DNA from: Tolypocladium sp. Sup5 PDA-1
Lineage: Eukaryota > Ascomycota > Sordariomycetes > Hypocreales > Ophiocordycipitaceae
Direction of reading: 5' to 3'
Length of the DNA: 64,000 nt
NCBI GenBank assembly: GCA_000750105.3
Contig: JPHH03000022.1
Span: 434,001-498,000, forward strand
How positions within the stretch are numbered: the first letter of the stretch is position 1; every line of letters begins with the position of its first letter. A program made the translations under genes and the position numbers. Positions 10,833-20,993 of the stretch are shown one piece after another. Below the pieces are notes generated by a model that had not been told where the DNA came from, ran no database searches, and was given only the letters and a program-made list of their open reading frames with translations.

Positions 10833-11749
10833 AACGCTCTTTCCATCAGCGACGCCGTATTTGGAAGAAGACGATGTCAGGCACACACGGCGTCGTCGTC
10901 AATGACGTGCCGCATCGGCGATACAATCACGCCTACCGTGCGCCAAGGCATGCAGGCACACAAAGCGACTTCGGCGATGCCAAGACAGAGAGATCAGATC
11001 CGACTTCAAAAAAACGCGTCTCGACAGATGAGGGTGTTTGGGGATCATGCATTTGGGCGTGTATTGAGAGGGCGCGCCGACCCGCCCGCACACTGCGCCC
11101 TTCACCACCCGGACGGTTTCCGGCGTGATCGAACGAATAATACGGCAATTATGCGACGGAGAGGGCGAGGCAACCGACACACGCATGATGTAACTTACAG
11201 CAGGGTTAACATTCGTGTCCGCCCTCGGCTCGTCTTTGCCGTTCGCGTTATCCTGGGGCCTCTTGGAGCCAAGCCTTCGGATTCGGAGCCGACTCTGGCG
11301 GATGCACAGAGGGACTGCAGACCGAGGGCACCGAACCTTGTGCTGTGATCCGTCTCTGGCTGGTCTCAATGCAAACTGGACCAGGTGCCCTGTTTGTTCG
11401 TACCAAGTTATCGCACGTTGGCCTGGGGTAATGGGCACGGTCGACAACTGGAAAGAGAACCCAAAGTAAAGGGAACCAGATGAAGCCGTACTTGCTCAAG
11501 GGTGCTGCTCCTGTCCGTCTTGCAGGGGAGGATGGAATTCTCAACGGCGACACTTGGGAGGGTATCATCGGCTCGCGCAGCAGCCATATGTTTGGGGTTT
11601 CTTGCTCTCAACGGTGGATTCAACACGACCCTGTCGTTTCCTGCATATAGTCCAGGATTTAATTTTGAACCTTTGGCCTAATTTCCATGCTTGCGACTTG
11701 GCGCTGTGTAGGGGCGCTCCAGAGTTCGTACCTCCACACTCGTCCTCCA
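10833..11749. other. Convergent intergenic region
   Basis: About 900 bp between the 3' ends of the homeobox gene and the YHW-motif gene. No ORF here has family features or splice support; nothing else was seen. Confidence 0.45.
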
Positions 11750-12175
11750 TCACGTCTCCTTCAGCCAATACCTCACTGCTTCCTGTTCGATGTAGTCATG
11801 TATGAATCCTTCCTCCTTGAGCCGCTTGAACCCCTCGAGTGACCAATTTTGACAGTTCCACCCCGACGACTCAACCGTATCAATCGGCATCTCCTTCAAG
11901 ACGTCGTGTACCCTGCCCAGCTTCGACTCATCTACCTCGCCGACCTCTAGCTCTCCCTTTCGAGGCCCGCATATCGAGATGTCAATGTCCTCGGGGCCAT
12001 GGTAGGAGAAGCCGCCCGGCATGCCGTGGAGCTGGTGCGTTGTCCCGGCTGGCTGGCTCGCATCCTCAACGGGCGATGCCTGGATGAAGAAGAGCCAGTG
12101 GTAGGGCTTGGTGTCTCCCGAGATATCGCAGGTGCCGCGGTCGTAGGTGAAGATGTAGAGCGGGTGCTTGGCCAT
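11750..12175 (-). CDS. Small YHW-motif fungal protein (DUF6914-like), 141 aa
   Basis: Single exon. I prefer the ATG at 12175 (MAKHPLYIFTYDRG) to the longer in-frame start at 12247, because this family begins a few residues before the first beta strand. Visible landmarks are PYHWLFFIQ (His-Trp pair), then a beta-rich middle, then WNCQNWSLEGFKRLKEEG near the C-terminus. The order Tyr-His-Trp … Trp-x-Cys-x-x-Trp recalls the fungal DUF6914-type proteins; this is recalled, not searched. The conserved His and Cys could form a papain/LRAT-like pair, but this is speculative. A second protein with the same landmarks lies at 60952-61482. No signal peptide. Function unknown. Confidence 0.65.
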   Translation of the reverse strand: MAKHPLYIFTYDRGTCDISGDTKPYHWLFFIQASPVEDASQPAGTTHQLHGMPGGFSYHGPEDIDISICGPRKGELEVGEVDESKLGRVHDVLKEMPIDTVESSGWNCQNWSLEGFKRLKEEGFIHDYIEQEAVRYWLKET

Positions 12176-12811
12176 GTTGCGTGAATCACAGTCGCTGTAC
12201 ATGAAGGGTGTTGAGAAGAAGGATTCGCGGGGTAGAAGACGCAGCAAAAGTGTAGATGGACGCTATGGCCTGATTGTCTTTGTCACAGCGCAGGCATTTC
12301 TAGGGGGTTCTGTCCGAATACATGTAACTTCTTCGTCATTCAGGGTTCATTGTTAGCGAGGGCTTGGTCACATATCGTCCAGAAGCGCATACGTTGTCGC
12401 CTTGTCACTGCCATTCGATATACTTCATTCTCACGTAGGCACAAGGAGGCAGGGCCTGTTCTCTAGGAGTGCATCACTTACTATATCTGTGTCAGAGCCA
12501 CCACATTAGCAATTCACTGTCCAAGAGACGTGTCAGGTGGGATGTGATCTAACAAGTTTACATTTACGCCCTATATAAAGAGCATTTTTCGACGACCAGT
12601 TTCTCTCTGCTAGAGCACACGCATACCTTTCTTGTGGGCGACTACCTTCCCTCTGCGCACGCCGAAGTTCCGTACAGAGGCAACCCGATACACGCAGTCA
12701 CTGTTACTCGAGTTCGCTTTGTAGCTCTTTGTTTGTTCAGATCAGCGGCTGTACTGGTGCTTCAGCCTACACGACGGTAGAATCTGTATCCCTCTTCAAC
12801 TGACCTCAACA
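12176..12811. promoter_or_regulatory. Divergent intergenic region with TATA-like element
   Basis: Moderately AT-rich promoter space between two accessory genes. TATATAAA at 12572-12579 lies about 240 bp before the ATG at 12812 and is a plausible core promoter for that gene. No other feature was seen. Confidence 0.4.
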
Positions 12812-13579
12812 ATGAGTTCGCCCAAAGTGTCCTTTTGCAAAGCCAGGCATTATCTACGGGACATGACGATTGCTGAAGCACTGCAAGGTAACCAAGATGA
12901 TCAGGAAGCGCCCGAGGTCCAAGGTCGATTCCAAGATCCAGCGGACCTCAGATACTGTCCTATTCTGCCATGTGACGCCCTGACTCATCTAAGGAACAAC
13001 CTGGGTCCGAGCACCAAACACAAGGCAAGGGAAGCACTGGAAGGTTCCCTTCAAGCGGTGCCTGCAAACTTAACCACGACGAAAGGCGTGCCTTATGCGA
13101 ATTGGTACATGTCCTGGATACTGAGTTACTTTGAGCGCCAGTTTGGCATTCAGCTTGGTTGGACGACCAAGGTGTTTGGTGACGATCAACAGGACGAGGA
13201 GACTCCCTACATTTTCTCCGGCTTGGACTTGGGCAACTACTACATGCGCCAGGTAGAAGGGCACCCACGTTGCAGTGCCAATCACCTTAGAGACTCGACA
13301 AAGTGCCGCTCCAGGCTGGTCAAGAAGCTACATAGGGTTCTCCACACCGTCACCGACTGGGAAATGGAGGACCCGCCGGATTTCGACTCCTTTACCGCTG
13401 ACCAGGTGGCCGGCTGGTCTCTCCTAGTCTGCTACGTTACAGTTGGGCTAATTGGCCAGGCGCTCGAGAGTAATGTGATCTTGAGATGGAGCCAGGAAAG
13501 GTTCGGCCATCGTGAGGAGGTGACCCGGACGTCGCGTCAACCACGTCAACCGCAGTTGACATGGAAGAAGGGCCATTGA
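12812..13579 (+). CDS. Orphan hypothetical protein (255 aa)
   Basis: Single-exon ORF with no family I recognise. It is polar and mixed, with a C-terminal ~50 residues rich in Arg and Gln (TSRQPRQPQLTWKKGH). A stretch around residues 206-222 (GWSLLVCYVTVGLIGQAL) is hydrophobic enough for a single helix but is weak as a membrane anchor. Several cysteines are scattered without obvious spacing. There is no signal peptide. The TATA-like element upstream and ORF length argue for a real gene, while its position in the accessory stretch suggests lineage restriction. No function is proposed. Confidence 0.55.
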   Translation: MSSPKVSFCKARHYLRDMTIAEALQGNQDDQEAPEVQGRFQDPADLRYCPILPCDALTHLRNNLGPSTKHKAREALEGSLQAVPANLTTTKGVPYANWYMSWILSYFERQFGIQLGWTTKVFGDDQQDEETPYIFSGLDLGNYYMRQVEGHPRCSANHLRDSTKCRSRLVKKLHRVLHTVTDWEMEDPPDFDSFTADQVAGWSLLVCYVTVGLIGQALESNVILRWSQERFGHREEVTRTSRQPRQPQLTWKKGH

Positions 13580-14171
13580 CCTTCAGCACCCTGTTATACG
13601 TGTAGATAATCTTTCTAAATGAAAGCTTGATCAGCAACGCGATTATATTGTCTGCTGTCGTTCAGTCTCACACGAAATGCAGCTCTATAACCGTGTAAGC
13701 GTGAATGCTTGGCACCCGGCCATGGCTCTGCTTCACCAAGTCGCTGTTTAGCCCCCCCCCCTACCCCCCCAAGTACTTCTTTCCTCTTATACATACCTCA
13801 GCATGTTGGATATGTCAGGTTCAAACTAGGGTGCAAAATGCAACTGTTCCCTCAATGAGCCGAGACAGGCCGCCCACGCCCTTGGCCCTGCCCCTTTTAG
13901 TTCATCAGTCCGCTTCTTTGTACACAGTGTCCTGAAAGGTGGTGTCCTCAGACGGGACGCTTCGCGTACCCGTGCTGGTCTCCCTGCATGATGTCGTTGG
14001 TAAGATTTTGGACAACTGCTTGCGTCATCCTCTATTAGCTAGTTGTGGTGCGGGAACCGCCACAATCGTTGCCTGCGCAGTGGTATATCTCTCTATCATT
14101 AACAATTGACCTGCTGAAAGGTGTTTTAATACTCTCCATATTCAGTACACGACTCAACCACGTCTGGAAGC
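13580..14171. other. Intergenic region with a C10-TA-C7 tract
   Basis: No gene supported. Positions 13752-13770 hold ten C, then TA, then seven C, a homopolymer tract that may vary in length. The last ~170 bases are the leader of the FAD oxidoreductase gene. Confidence 0.5.
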
Positions 14172-15635
14172 ATGAGTTTACTTCCTGTCGATGGTCCAAC
14201 TGCGCCTTTCTGGCTCTCGGATCCCCACCCATTGGCCAGCTTTCGTTCGTCGGAAACGACTCCCGAAGAAGTAGACATTGCTATAATTGGTACTGGACTA
14301 GCTGGAGTGTCCACGGCGTACCATATACTCAAGAAGTGCGATGCAAGCGCACGGCCGACGCTGACGCTTCTTGAAGCTCGCCAGGCTTGCTCGGGTGCGA
14401 CTGGAAGGAATGGTGGTCATGTGAAAGTAGGGCTTCCTTACATCAAGAGATGGCATGAGCAGTACGGCCCTGAGGTAGCTGCTGAACTCATCGATGGGGT
14501 CGGAGCACAGCGGCGCGGGATCAAAAGGGCCGCTGAGGAGGAAGACTTGGATTGTGACCTGCTTGTCACACGGTCGTACGATGTAATCTACGATGCTGCC
14601 CAGGCTGCGGTGATGAAGGCCTGGTTGCTTGAACTGCGGCAAGGGGCGGCTGAATGGTTGGGAGATGTTCAATGGTTGGAAGGGCCATATCTCGACAAGG
14701 CAAGTGATGTAGTCCAGACAAACTCTACCCGCGGCTTGAGACTAACATAGGTCACAGATCACTGGTGCCAAGGGAGCTGCAGCGGCCGCCAGCGTACCTG
14801 CAACCTCCCTGTGGCCATACAAGTTCGTGATGGGCTTGCTCGCCCGCGTGCTGGAGTTGGGCGCAACCCTCTATACCGAAACTCCGGTCGTGGCCGTTGA
14901 CGACAGTAGCGAGCCTGGGCTGGTGAAGCTGTCAACTTCTCGAGGCGTCATCAAGGCCAAGAGAGTCATATACGCCACCAACGGCTACTCAGCCGCCATC
15001 CTGCCGCAGTACCAAGGAGTTATCGTTCCGGTCCGCGGACAGGCCGCCCGACTGGTGCCAAACGAGCGCACCCACCACTGCCCGAACCTGAACACCACGT
15101 ACAACCTATTTCACACGCCCGGGTCAGTCGATTACCTCAACCCCCGCCCGGACGGTACGATTATCCTCGGGGGAGGTGCACGCAACTACCGGCGGCTGCT
15201 CAGTGATCGCAACGACAAGTGGTTCAACACGGTGGACGATGCGAGCCTCATCGACGACGCGGTTCGCCTTGACTTTGAAAAGATTGTAAACGAGCGGCTT
15301 TACGGCTGGGAGAAGAGCGAGGCCAAAGTCGACGGGACTTGGACGGGCAGTAAGTACCCCTTGACTGGATCAACGACTCCTCACAGCGCGGTACTGACAC
15401 CCGGACAGTCATGGGCTCGACCTTGGACGGTCTACCTCACGTCGGCCAGGTGCCTGGGAAACAAAATCAGTGGATATTGGCCGGATTCAATGGCAGGGGC
15501 ATGACCCTGATTTTCACCATGACACGGGGCATCGCAGACATGGTCTTGAGTGGTAAAGAGTTTGAGCAGACTGACATGCCCTCGGTTTTCAAGACAACCC
15601 AGGAGAGGATTTTTGAGAACAAGTTTCCGCATTAG
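14172..15635 (+). CDS. FAD-dependent oxidoreductase (DAO family)
   Basis: Three exons (14172-14699, 14758-15349, 15409-15635) give 448 residues. Residues 36-46 hold the dinucleotide-binding start DIAIIGTGLAGVS; the FAD fold continues with LLEARQACSGATGRNGGHV, the motif of fungal DAO-family oxidases that act on amines or amino acids. Later motifs include IYATNGYSAAILP and, near the C-terminus, GLPHVGQVPGKQNQWILAG and FNGRGM. The substrate cannot be read from sequence. The first intron has a GC donor (AAG/gcaagt) and a ctaac branch site; using the nearby gtgatg as donor would shift the frame. The second intron has gtaagt…cag. No signal peptide, so probably cytosolic or peroxisomal; the C-terminal KFPH is not a standard peroxisomal signal. 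Confidence 0.88.
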
Positions 15636-16240
15636 TCCGAGCCTCTTGTAGCCTCTATACTGGTCCTGGCATGACACGAATAATATCTCCAAGTGTTGCT
15701 GGTGTGTACTCGGCCGGAGTGTAAGCCACATCGGAGGTTCTGGGTGTCGTCAATCGACGCTCCTTTATTGTCGGCTCCGATGCACATGGAACTGTATCAA
15801 TTGAGGGACAGCGCTAACTGCTCTGTAGGGCACAACCTCCCACCGAGACTGTCTCAGCCACGCAGCGATCTTTTGCTGAATTCAAGTTCCCGGGTTGCCG
15901 GGATGCTGGAGCGTACTATCCGTAGGGGGACTCGGGTTCGTCCAGTTCCCCGTCACTGATTCACCTGTAGTAGTCCGTTGCCCAACCCTCCCTCGCTCTG
16001 GTGAGACTGTTACTCACCTCAGATTGCATAAAACCCGCGGCCCCCAACATTATAAATCTAGCCCGCACAGCAGTTCTGCTAAATAAAGATCAGTATTATT
16101 CACCGGCCAAGGTTGCCTCTTTCACCTTCAGAACTCTGAGGTGCTCGCCGCAAAGTACTTATTGAGGCACGTACACGCAAGACCTCATCGCACCCAGCCG
16201 AAAAGGTCTTGGTCTTCTTTCCTCAATCTTCCAAGCTGCG
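15636..16240. promoter_or_regulatory. Promoter region of the secreted cysteine-rich gene
   Basis: About 600 bp. TATAAAT at 16051-16057 lies about 190 bp upstream of the ATG at 16241 and is a plausible TATA box. The 5' half is the 3' flank of the oxidoreductase gene. No ORF is supported. Confidence 0.4.
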
Positions 16241-16450
16241 ATGCATTTCAGCCATGCCCTCCTCGGCATCGCCGCCATCTTTGTCTCCGCTTCCCTAGCA
16301 CAAGACTGTTATCGGATCGACAACTACGGGCCACCCGACAACGGCTGCTCCAGGTGCCGGGAGAACCATAGCTATACCCCAGCTACCAGCGACTTTTGCA
16401 ATGTCGGCGTGGAGTGTTGCAGGGGGGTCTGCTGCAAACAGGAGGACTAG
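16241..16450 (+). CDS. Small secreted cysteine-rich protein (69 aa, 8 Cys)
   Basis: Single exon. The first ~21 residues are a classical signal peptide (hydrophobic core LLGIAAIFVSASLA, cut near A-Q). The ~48-residue mature part has eight cysteines in the order C, C-x2-C, C, CC, CC, an even number that would allow four disulphide bridges, and is otherwise polar. This pattern fits a small secreted cysteine-rich protein of the kind found among fungal effectors and extracellular peptides. I do not recognise a named family, and nothing here shows a target or activity. The neighbours are an oxidase-like gene and an AA14-like LPMO gene, which is also secreted. The short length alone would be weak evidence, but the signal peptide plus Cys pattern make it convincing. 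Confidence 0.72.
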   Translation: MHFSHALLGIAAIFVSASLAQDCYRIDNYGPPDNGCSRCRENHSYTPATSDFCNVGVECCRGVCCKQED

Positions 16451-17467
16451 ACGATCTGATGCTACTGAACTCCAGGCGTGGTGAGTGAGCAGTGTGAGCT
16501 CTTTGGAGGCTGGGCCGCGCTGACATGACGCCAAAGACATTTAGGTGGTCATGGTCGCCAGCCAAGGCGATATCATTGTGCTCCAGCTCCTGCGGCTCAG
16601 GATTTCCGCCAATTGCAGGTTGGATGGTTCCCGCGTTTGGAGAGGCTTCACGATTGATGCGGATATGTAGGGGTCGAGTGCGGGCTGCGAACATCATTGA
16701 CAAACTCGTTGGAGACATGTGGTTGGGACGAAGCCACGGCTTCTCGACCCGGGAAGCAAGTCCTCCATAGCTACGCATTACCAAGCCTAAATTTACGCCT
16801 TTCAGAATACATGTATACGCTGTGTCTGAAACCCACGGCCAACTGCCAATCCTTCAACTTACGCAACCGGGCCAAGCTTCGGCAACTCCTATGCCCATGA
16901 CCCGGAGGTTCGGCAGCAGTTAATAAACAGTTGGTTTGCCTCATTCGTGGATTTATTGCCCTAAGTTTCATAGCACGGCTTACTGTTTCACCGTTTCTTG
17001 CCGGCGCTAGGTAAGCCCTGCACTCAGCCCGACCAGACCTGGGCTGCTGACGGAAAAGACACTAATTGACCCTGACGGACGACTTGCTGCGGGGACAGCA
17101 GCTTATGGGGAGATGAAGGAGGTTCTCACCCTTGAAGCACTTATACTACGTACTTGGGCACCGTATTGTAAGCAGCAACAAATGAAAGTCACTATCATGT
17201 TCCCATGACAGTAGGCATCTGGAGCTCATGGCCCAATATCCCTCAGTTCTCCACCAGGCTTGATGTGAACAGAGTGCCTCCTTGCAAGATATAAAGCCAA
17301 GGAACCCCGTAGGCGTGATAAAGATGGTTGGTTGGAGATTCACCCCAAGCCAGTCGTTTGAACCATCTTATCGAGTCTAAAGTCACGAAAGGGCTTCAGT
17401 AGACTTCGATCCGAACCGACACAATTCCCCTGACTCTTGTGCTTGGGTGAGAGTTATTGTTGGCAAC
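16451..17467. promoter_or_regulatory. Intergenic region and promoter of the LPMO gene
   Basis: About 1 kb without a supported gene. TATAAA at 17290-17295 lies about 175 bp upstream of the LPMO ATG. Confidence 0.4.
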
Positions 17468-18581
17468 ATGCTGCCCTCGGTTGTGCTGTTGGCTCTCGCC
17501 GCTTCGGCGCATGCCCACATCGCATCGTGGAACAAGGGAATGTTCTGCAAGGTTTGTCAACACTCCAATTCCTAACATGAATAAGCCACGGATGAAGAAG
17601 TAATTTAACGCTGTCAATAGGGCGGCAATGACACCCACGTTGATGATCAGAACACCAACCTTGCCATCCGGCCTCTGTACGACCTCCCCAAATCCAAGTG
17701 GTGGATGCAGGCAGACCGCGGCTGCGACCGTGTGCCTCCCCCCAATGGCGAGTTCCTCGAGCTGCCTGCCGGCAAGTCCTTTATGACGGAACTAGCAGCC
17801 AACCGTGCCTTCACCACTCTCTCGTACGGCGGAAAATTGACGAGCGAGTGGCAGGATGGTGAGAAACGCTCGTTGCCCTGGCGCGGACCTGGAAACCCGC
17901 CTGGATGCCTGGTAGACAACCCTGATAAGAAGGGCGGGGAGCTGCATACCCACAGCATTGAGACGACGGGAGGTACTGCTTGGGCCATCTCGTACGAGAC
18001 GGACATCTCCAAGGTCAACATGGACAACCTAGTGGTCTTCTCCGTCAGATACTAGTGAGTCGTTTCTTGACAGAGGCCCTCAGCAACGTACAACTGACTT
18101 TCACCAGCTCTCCGTTCTTCCGTGAGACCTGGTACGATGTACCGGCCGACCTCCCTGCCTGCCCGGAGGAGGGATGCTACTGCGCCTGGCTGTGGATCCC
18201 TGACGGATGTAAGTTCATGTTTCAAGAGCCTGGAAAGGGCCATTCATTTGCTCACTCTTCAACAGGCGGCCAGCCGAACATGTACATGCAGAACCACCGC
18301 TGCAAGGTCACCGGCAGTTCCTCGAACCGAAAGCTTGCGAAGCCCAAGGCGCCCGTTTGGTGCAAGGACGATCCGTCCAAGTGCGTGACTGGCGCGAAGC
18401 AGATGATGGCCTGGCACCGTGAGTTCAGCATCTCCAGTCCCTTGAAAAACAAAACGGCTCGATGTTGACGGCTAGTTCAGAGGCAGAAGGTAACAACGTG
18501 GACCCGCCGAATAGGCAGACTCCGACCTATAACCAGCGGATGGGCTTCATGGACGGAGCTCAGAACGACATCTTTCAGTAG
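17468..18581 (+). CDS. AA14-like lytic polysaccharide monooxygenase, secreted
   Basis: Five exons (17468-17551, 17621-18054, 18108-18208, 18266-18418, 18481-18581) give 290 residues. The signal peptide ends ASAHA, so the mature protein starts with His17 (HIASWNKGMFC): an N-terminal histidine is the hallmark of the copper histidine brace of LPMOs. The body matches the ascomycete AA14-like group as I recall it: WWMQADRGCD, PPPNGEFLELPAGKSF, VNMDNLVVFSVRYY, CPEEGCYCAWLWIPDG, GQPNMYMQNHRC, CVTGAKQMMAWHQ, and the terminal MGFMDGAQNDIF. AA14 enzymes act oxidatively on xylan associated with cellulose; substrate specificity of the ascomycete branch is less certain. Many cysteines suggest several disulphides. 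The last intron acceptor was chosen at 18480 because it restores the HQAEGNNV reading. Confidence 0.8.
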
Positions 18582-19143
18582 CTGAGCATGTGACCCCAAC
18601 GAAGAAAGCACAAAAATTCTTTTCTACTTTGTACAAGTATCGACTTTTGGTATATCAATTGGCTCTGCAATTTGCGCAATCGAGAAGTGGGAAATGTTGG
18701 AGTGTTCACGGGGCGCTGGTTCTTGAGCCGTTCAGGGGCTGGACTACTTGTCTGAGCGAATTGAGTGCCATACCATTTCTCCCCGGTAAGAATTCCATGT
18801 TCGTCTTAGGTAGCAACAGAGTGACCCATGCAGATTACTCTTTTACTGTATGGGGCGATATGTTGGAACGCCTCCCTTGCCGTGCATCGAAGTCATGACG
18901 TCAGTCGCATCGACGCATCATCATGACCAGCGCAATGAAAAGCAATTCAATATCTCTGCGAGGGTTTCCTCTCTCTCTCAAACAGATTACGCCAGTTTTC
19001 ATCTTAATCACTACTTTTTACAACGGCCTTCAGCGTTGTCGCCCACGCCACATGATCGCTACATCCTTGCGTGTAGTCAAACGTCCTGCTGTCGCTTGCA
19101 GTTCAGTCCAACCTCTAAGCGGCATTTCACTTTACGAGCAGCC
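18582..19143. other. Intergenic region
   Basis: About 560 bp, moderately AT-rich, no gene, RNA or repeat supported. The last ~100 bases are the leader of the next gene. Confidence 0.45.
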
Positions 19144-19871
19144 ATGGCGTCCGATGCAAAGCCAGTTCAAGCCACCGGCGCGACCTTTGAGTCGATTGGT
19201 GTGAAAAATACCAACATCAATGTTGCTTCCGGCGAGAGTCTGAGCAACGAGCAGAAGGTCCTCGTGGGCTCCGTTCTTGATGTAAGTCAGCTATGTCAAC
19301 ATAATTCTGGTATACATTGATCTCATAAGATTCATGTTTCTAGCTATTTGAGGGACGACCGTCTCTCAAACACCTCTCGCTCTGGCAGCCAACTGCCACC
19401 TTTCAGGACCCCATCGCCTTGGCTCAAGGCTACGATCGCTTCGCCGCACAGTGGTACGGCCTGGCTGGGCTGTTCAACCCGATATCCATCCAGTCTCACC
19501 TCGTTACCTCCGCCGGCAATCCCATACAGCTCTCGCTCAGCAACAAATACGTCTTGAAGGGCATCAACAAGGAGCAAACCATGAACAGTGTGCTCCGCAT
19601 CCACGTTGGGTCGGACGGGAAGATTGAGAAAGTCGAAGACCGCTGGAATGACAAGCTGCCCGAGGGTGCAGTGACTGAGGTACCCCTTACTGAATCAGCT
19701 TGTGGCACCTTGTCCAAGCTTCCGTCATTGCGCACGACAGAGCATTGAGGCTAACCGTTTATACAGGCCTTGCGCAAGTTGAACGCAAGTGCAGCCTCAT
19801 GGTTAGTGACGGTGCCCAAGACAGAGGAAGAGGACAAGCGGATGCAAGCAAGTCGTCAGGGCGGGAAGTAA
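19144..19871 (+). CDS. SnoaL/NTF2-like fold protein (192 aa)
   Basis: Three exons (19144-19281, 19344-19679, 19767-19871) give 192 residues. The middle exon carries a cone-shaped NTF2-like pattern: an N-terminal helix (EQKVLVGSVLDLFEGRP), then WQPTATFQDPIALAQGYDR, strands, and a C-terminal strand ending in HVGSDGKIEKVEDRWNDKLP, which is common in small fungal SnoaL-like proteins. The tail is basic and acidic (TEEEDKRMQASRQGGK). There is no signal peptide. A catalytic role cannot be assigned: such folds act as lyases or isomerases or as non-enzymatic binding domains. Intron ends are consensus (gtaagt…tag, gtaccc…cag). The model reads in frame throughout. Confidence 0.7.
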
Positions 19872-20190
19872 AACCGTGTCTAGTGTTTAATCTCATATTA
19901 TTATACAACATCATCGTCGCTCACCGTTATGATGACGTTGAGCTTTGTGTAGTCGATAATGGTATCTGCCCCGGGCCCGGGCTCGGGCTCGGACACGGAC
20001 GTTATAGAAGGCTAGGGTATAGCCCACTTCTATTTATTATAGTAACCGGGCCGTCTCCGACCCGACACCGTCCCGATGCCTGGATATAGGTTTTCTTCCT
20101 CTAGAGGGTTTTTCCTATATTAGATAAAGATAGAAGCTCTAGGGCCAAAGGCTAGCTAGCGTAATAAACTTCTTCCACTTCTTCTACAGA
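19872..20190. repeat. TA-rich decayed repeat segment, RIP-like
   Basis: The stretch is unusually rich in TA steps (for example tattattata, ctatttattatagtaa, cctatattagataaagatag) next to short GC-rich blocks (gggcccgggctcgggctcgg at about 19974-19993). This is the signature expected when C-to-T transitions have eroded a duplicated element. No intact ends or target-site duplications were found, so the element type is unknown. Confidence 0.4.
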
Positions 20191-20197
20191 TGTATCA

Positions 20198-20593
20198 TTG
20201 CCCGACAGTCCCAAGGTCCCCCGTCATAACACCCCGTTGACTAAACCAATGTCAAGTGTTATGGCGTTAATGGGAGAGAAGACCGCCAGCGCGATTCCAC
20301 AATTGCCAGGCGCGCCTTCGGAATACAACCAGGATGGCAAACCCAAGAGGACGCGTATCAAGCTCAAAGTCAGGCCAGCATCGAGCAGGGCAGACTATCA
20401 GGGCACCGACACTCCACAGCCTTACCATTGCAACTCACAATCGCCAACAAACAGTCGCATGTTACCCAAGATTCGGATCAAGCTGAAATGCAGATCGGGA
20501 AAGAGAACCGGCGGGTCGGATCAGGACGTTGGAAGCAATGACAACGAGGAACAGCCTCGTAAGAAGCGGAGAGTCTTATTGAGGACGAGATAG
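20198..20593 (+). CDS. Possible small protein with two RIKLK repeats, uncertain
   Basis: An ORF of 131 residues with two near-repeats, KRTRIKLKVRP and PKIRIKLKCRS, and a basic, nuclear-signal-like end (QPRKKRRVLLRTR). It follows the TA-rich relic directly and is preceded by a plausible acceptor (cttctacag). It may be a fragment of a larger decayed gene or an exon whose partners are lost. I do not recognise a family. An in-frame ATG at 20250 could be the start instead. Confidence 0.3.
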   Translation: MPDSPKVPRHNTPLTKPMSSVMALMGEKTASAIPQLPGAPSEYNQDGKPKRTRIKLKVRPASSRADYQGTDTPQPYHCNSQSPTNSRMLPKIRIKLKCRSGKRTGGSDQDVGSNDNEEQPRKKRRVLLRTR

Positions 20594-20654
20594 ATAGTGG
20601 GCCACCGCAGAATGGAAGCCTGCAGCTTATCCCCAATATTCCCAACAGGGTGCT

Positions 20655-20864
20655 CTATAGATCGAGTGTCGCAAGATACTTCGTGAGATCTTTTCTCGCT
20701 TCGAGAGGGACCTTGTATTTATCTCGCAGATATGTCGTCGGACGCGAATCATTGACCGAAAGGGCGAACTTACACTCTTCGCGGCAGCAAATCAGGGTAC
20801 GCACATCGGGTTCGACCCAAAGTCGTAGGGCTATCAAGAGCTCTAGACCTCGCATGGCTGGCAT
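20655..20864 (-). pseudogene. Possible relic of a C2H2-like (DUF3505-type) fungal protein
   Basis: The minus strand reads a 69-residue open stretch with VRTLICCREECKFAL and then TTYLRDKYKVPLEARKDL. It recalls the pattern in fungal DUF3505-type proteins, where a Cys pair is followed by LRxKH and a helix starting with a 'x-ERR' motif. Here a Tyr occupies the position of the usual His, which a C-to-T change in CAC would explain. It has no matching flanking exons. The identification is tentative. Confidence 0.25.
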
Positions 20865-20993
20865 TGGAAGAATTCGTTCTCGTTCTCAATATTGGGTGAT
20901 ATTTCAGTAACTCGCACTACAACTGACAAACTGGCCTTGAGAATCAAGCCTGGTATTTTCCCTTCGTCAATTATAGAGAGACGTAAACTGGCA

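Noticed and set aside
13752..13770. C-rich tract as an i-motif or G-quadruplex regulator
   Set aside because: Only two C runs (C10 and C7) are present; four runs would be needed for a good candidate.
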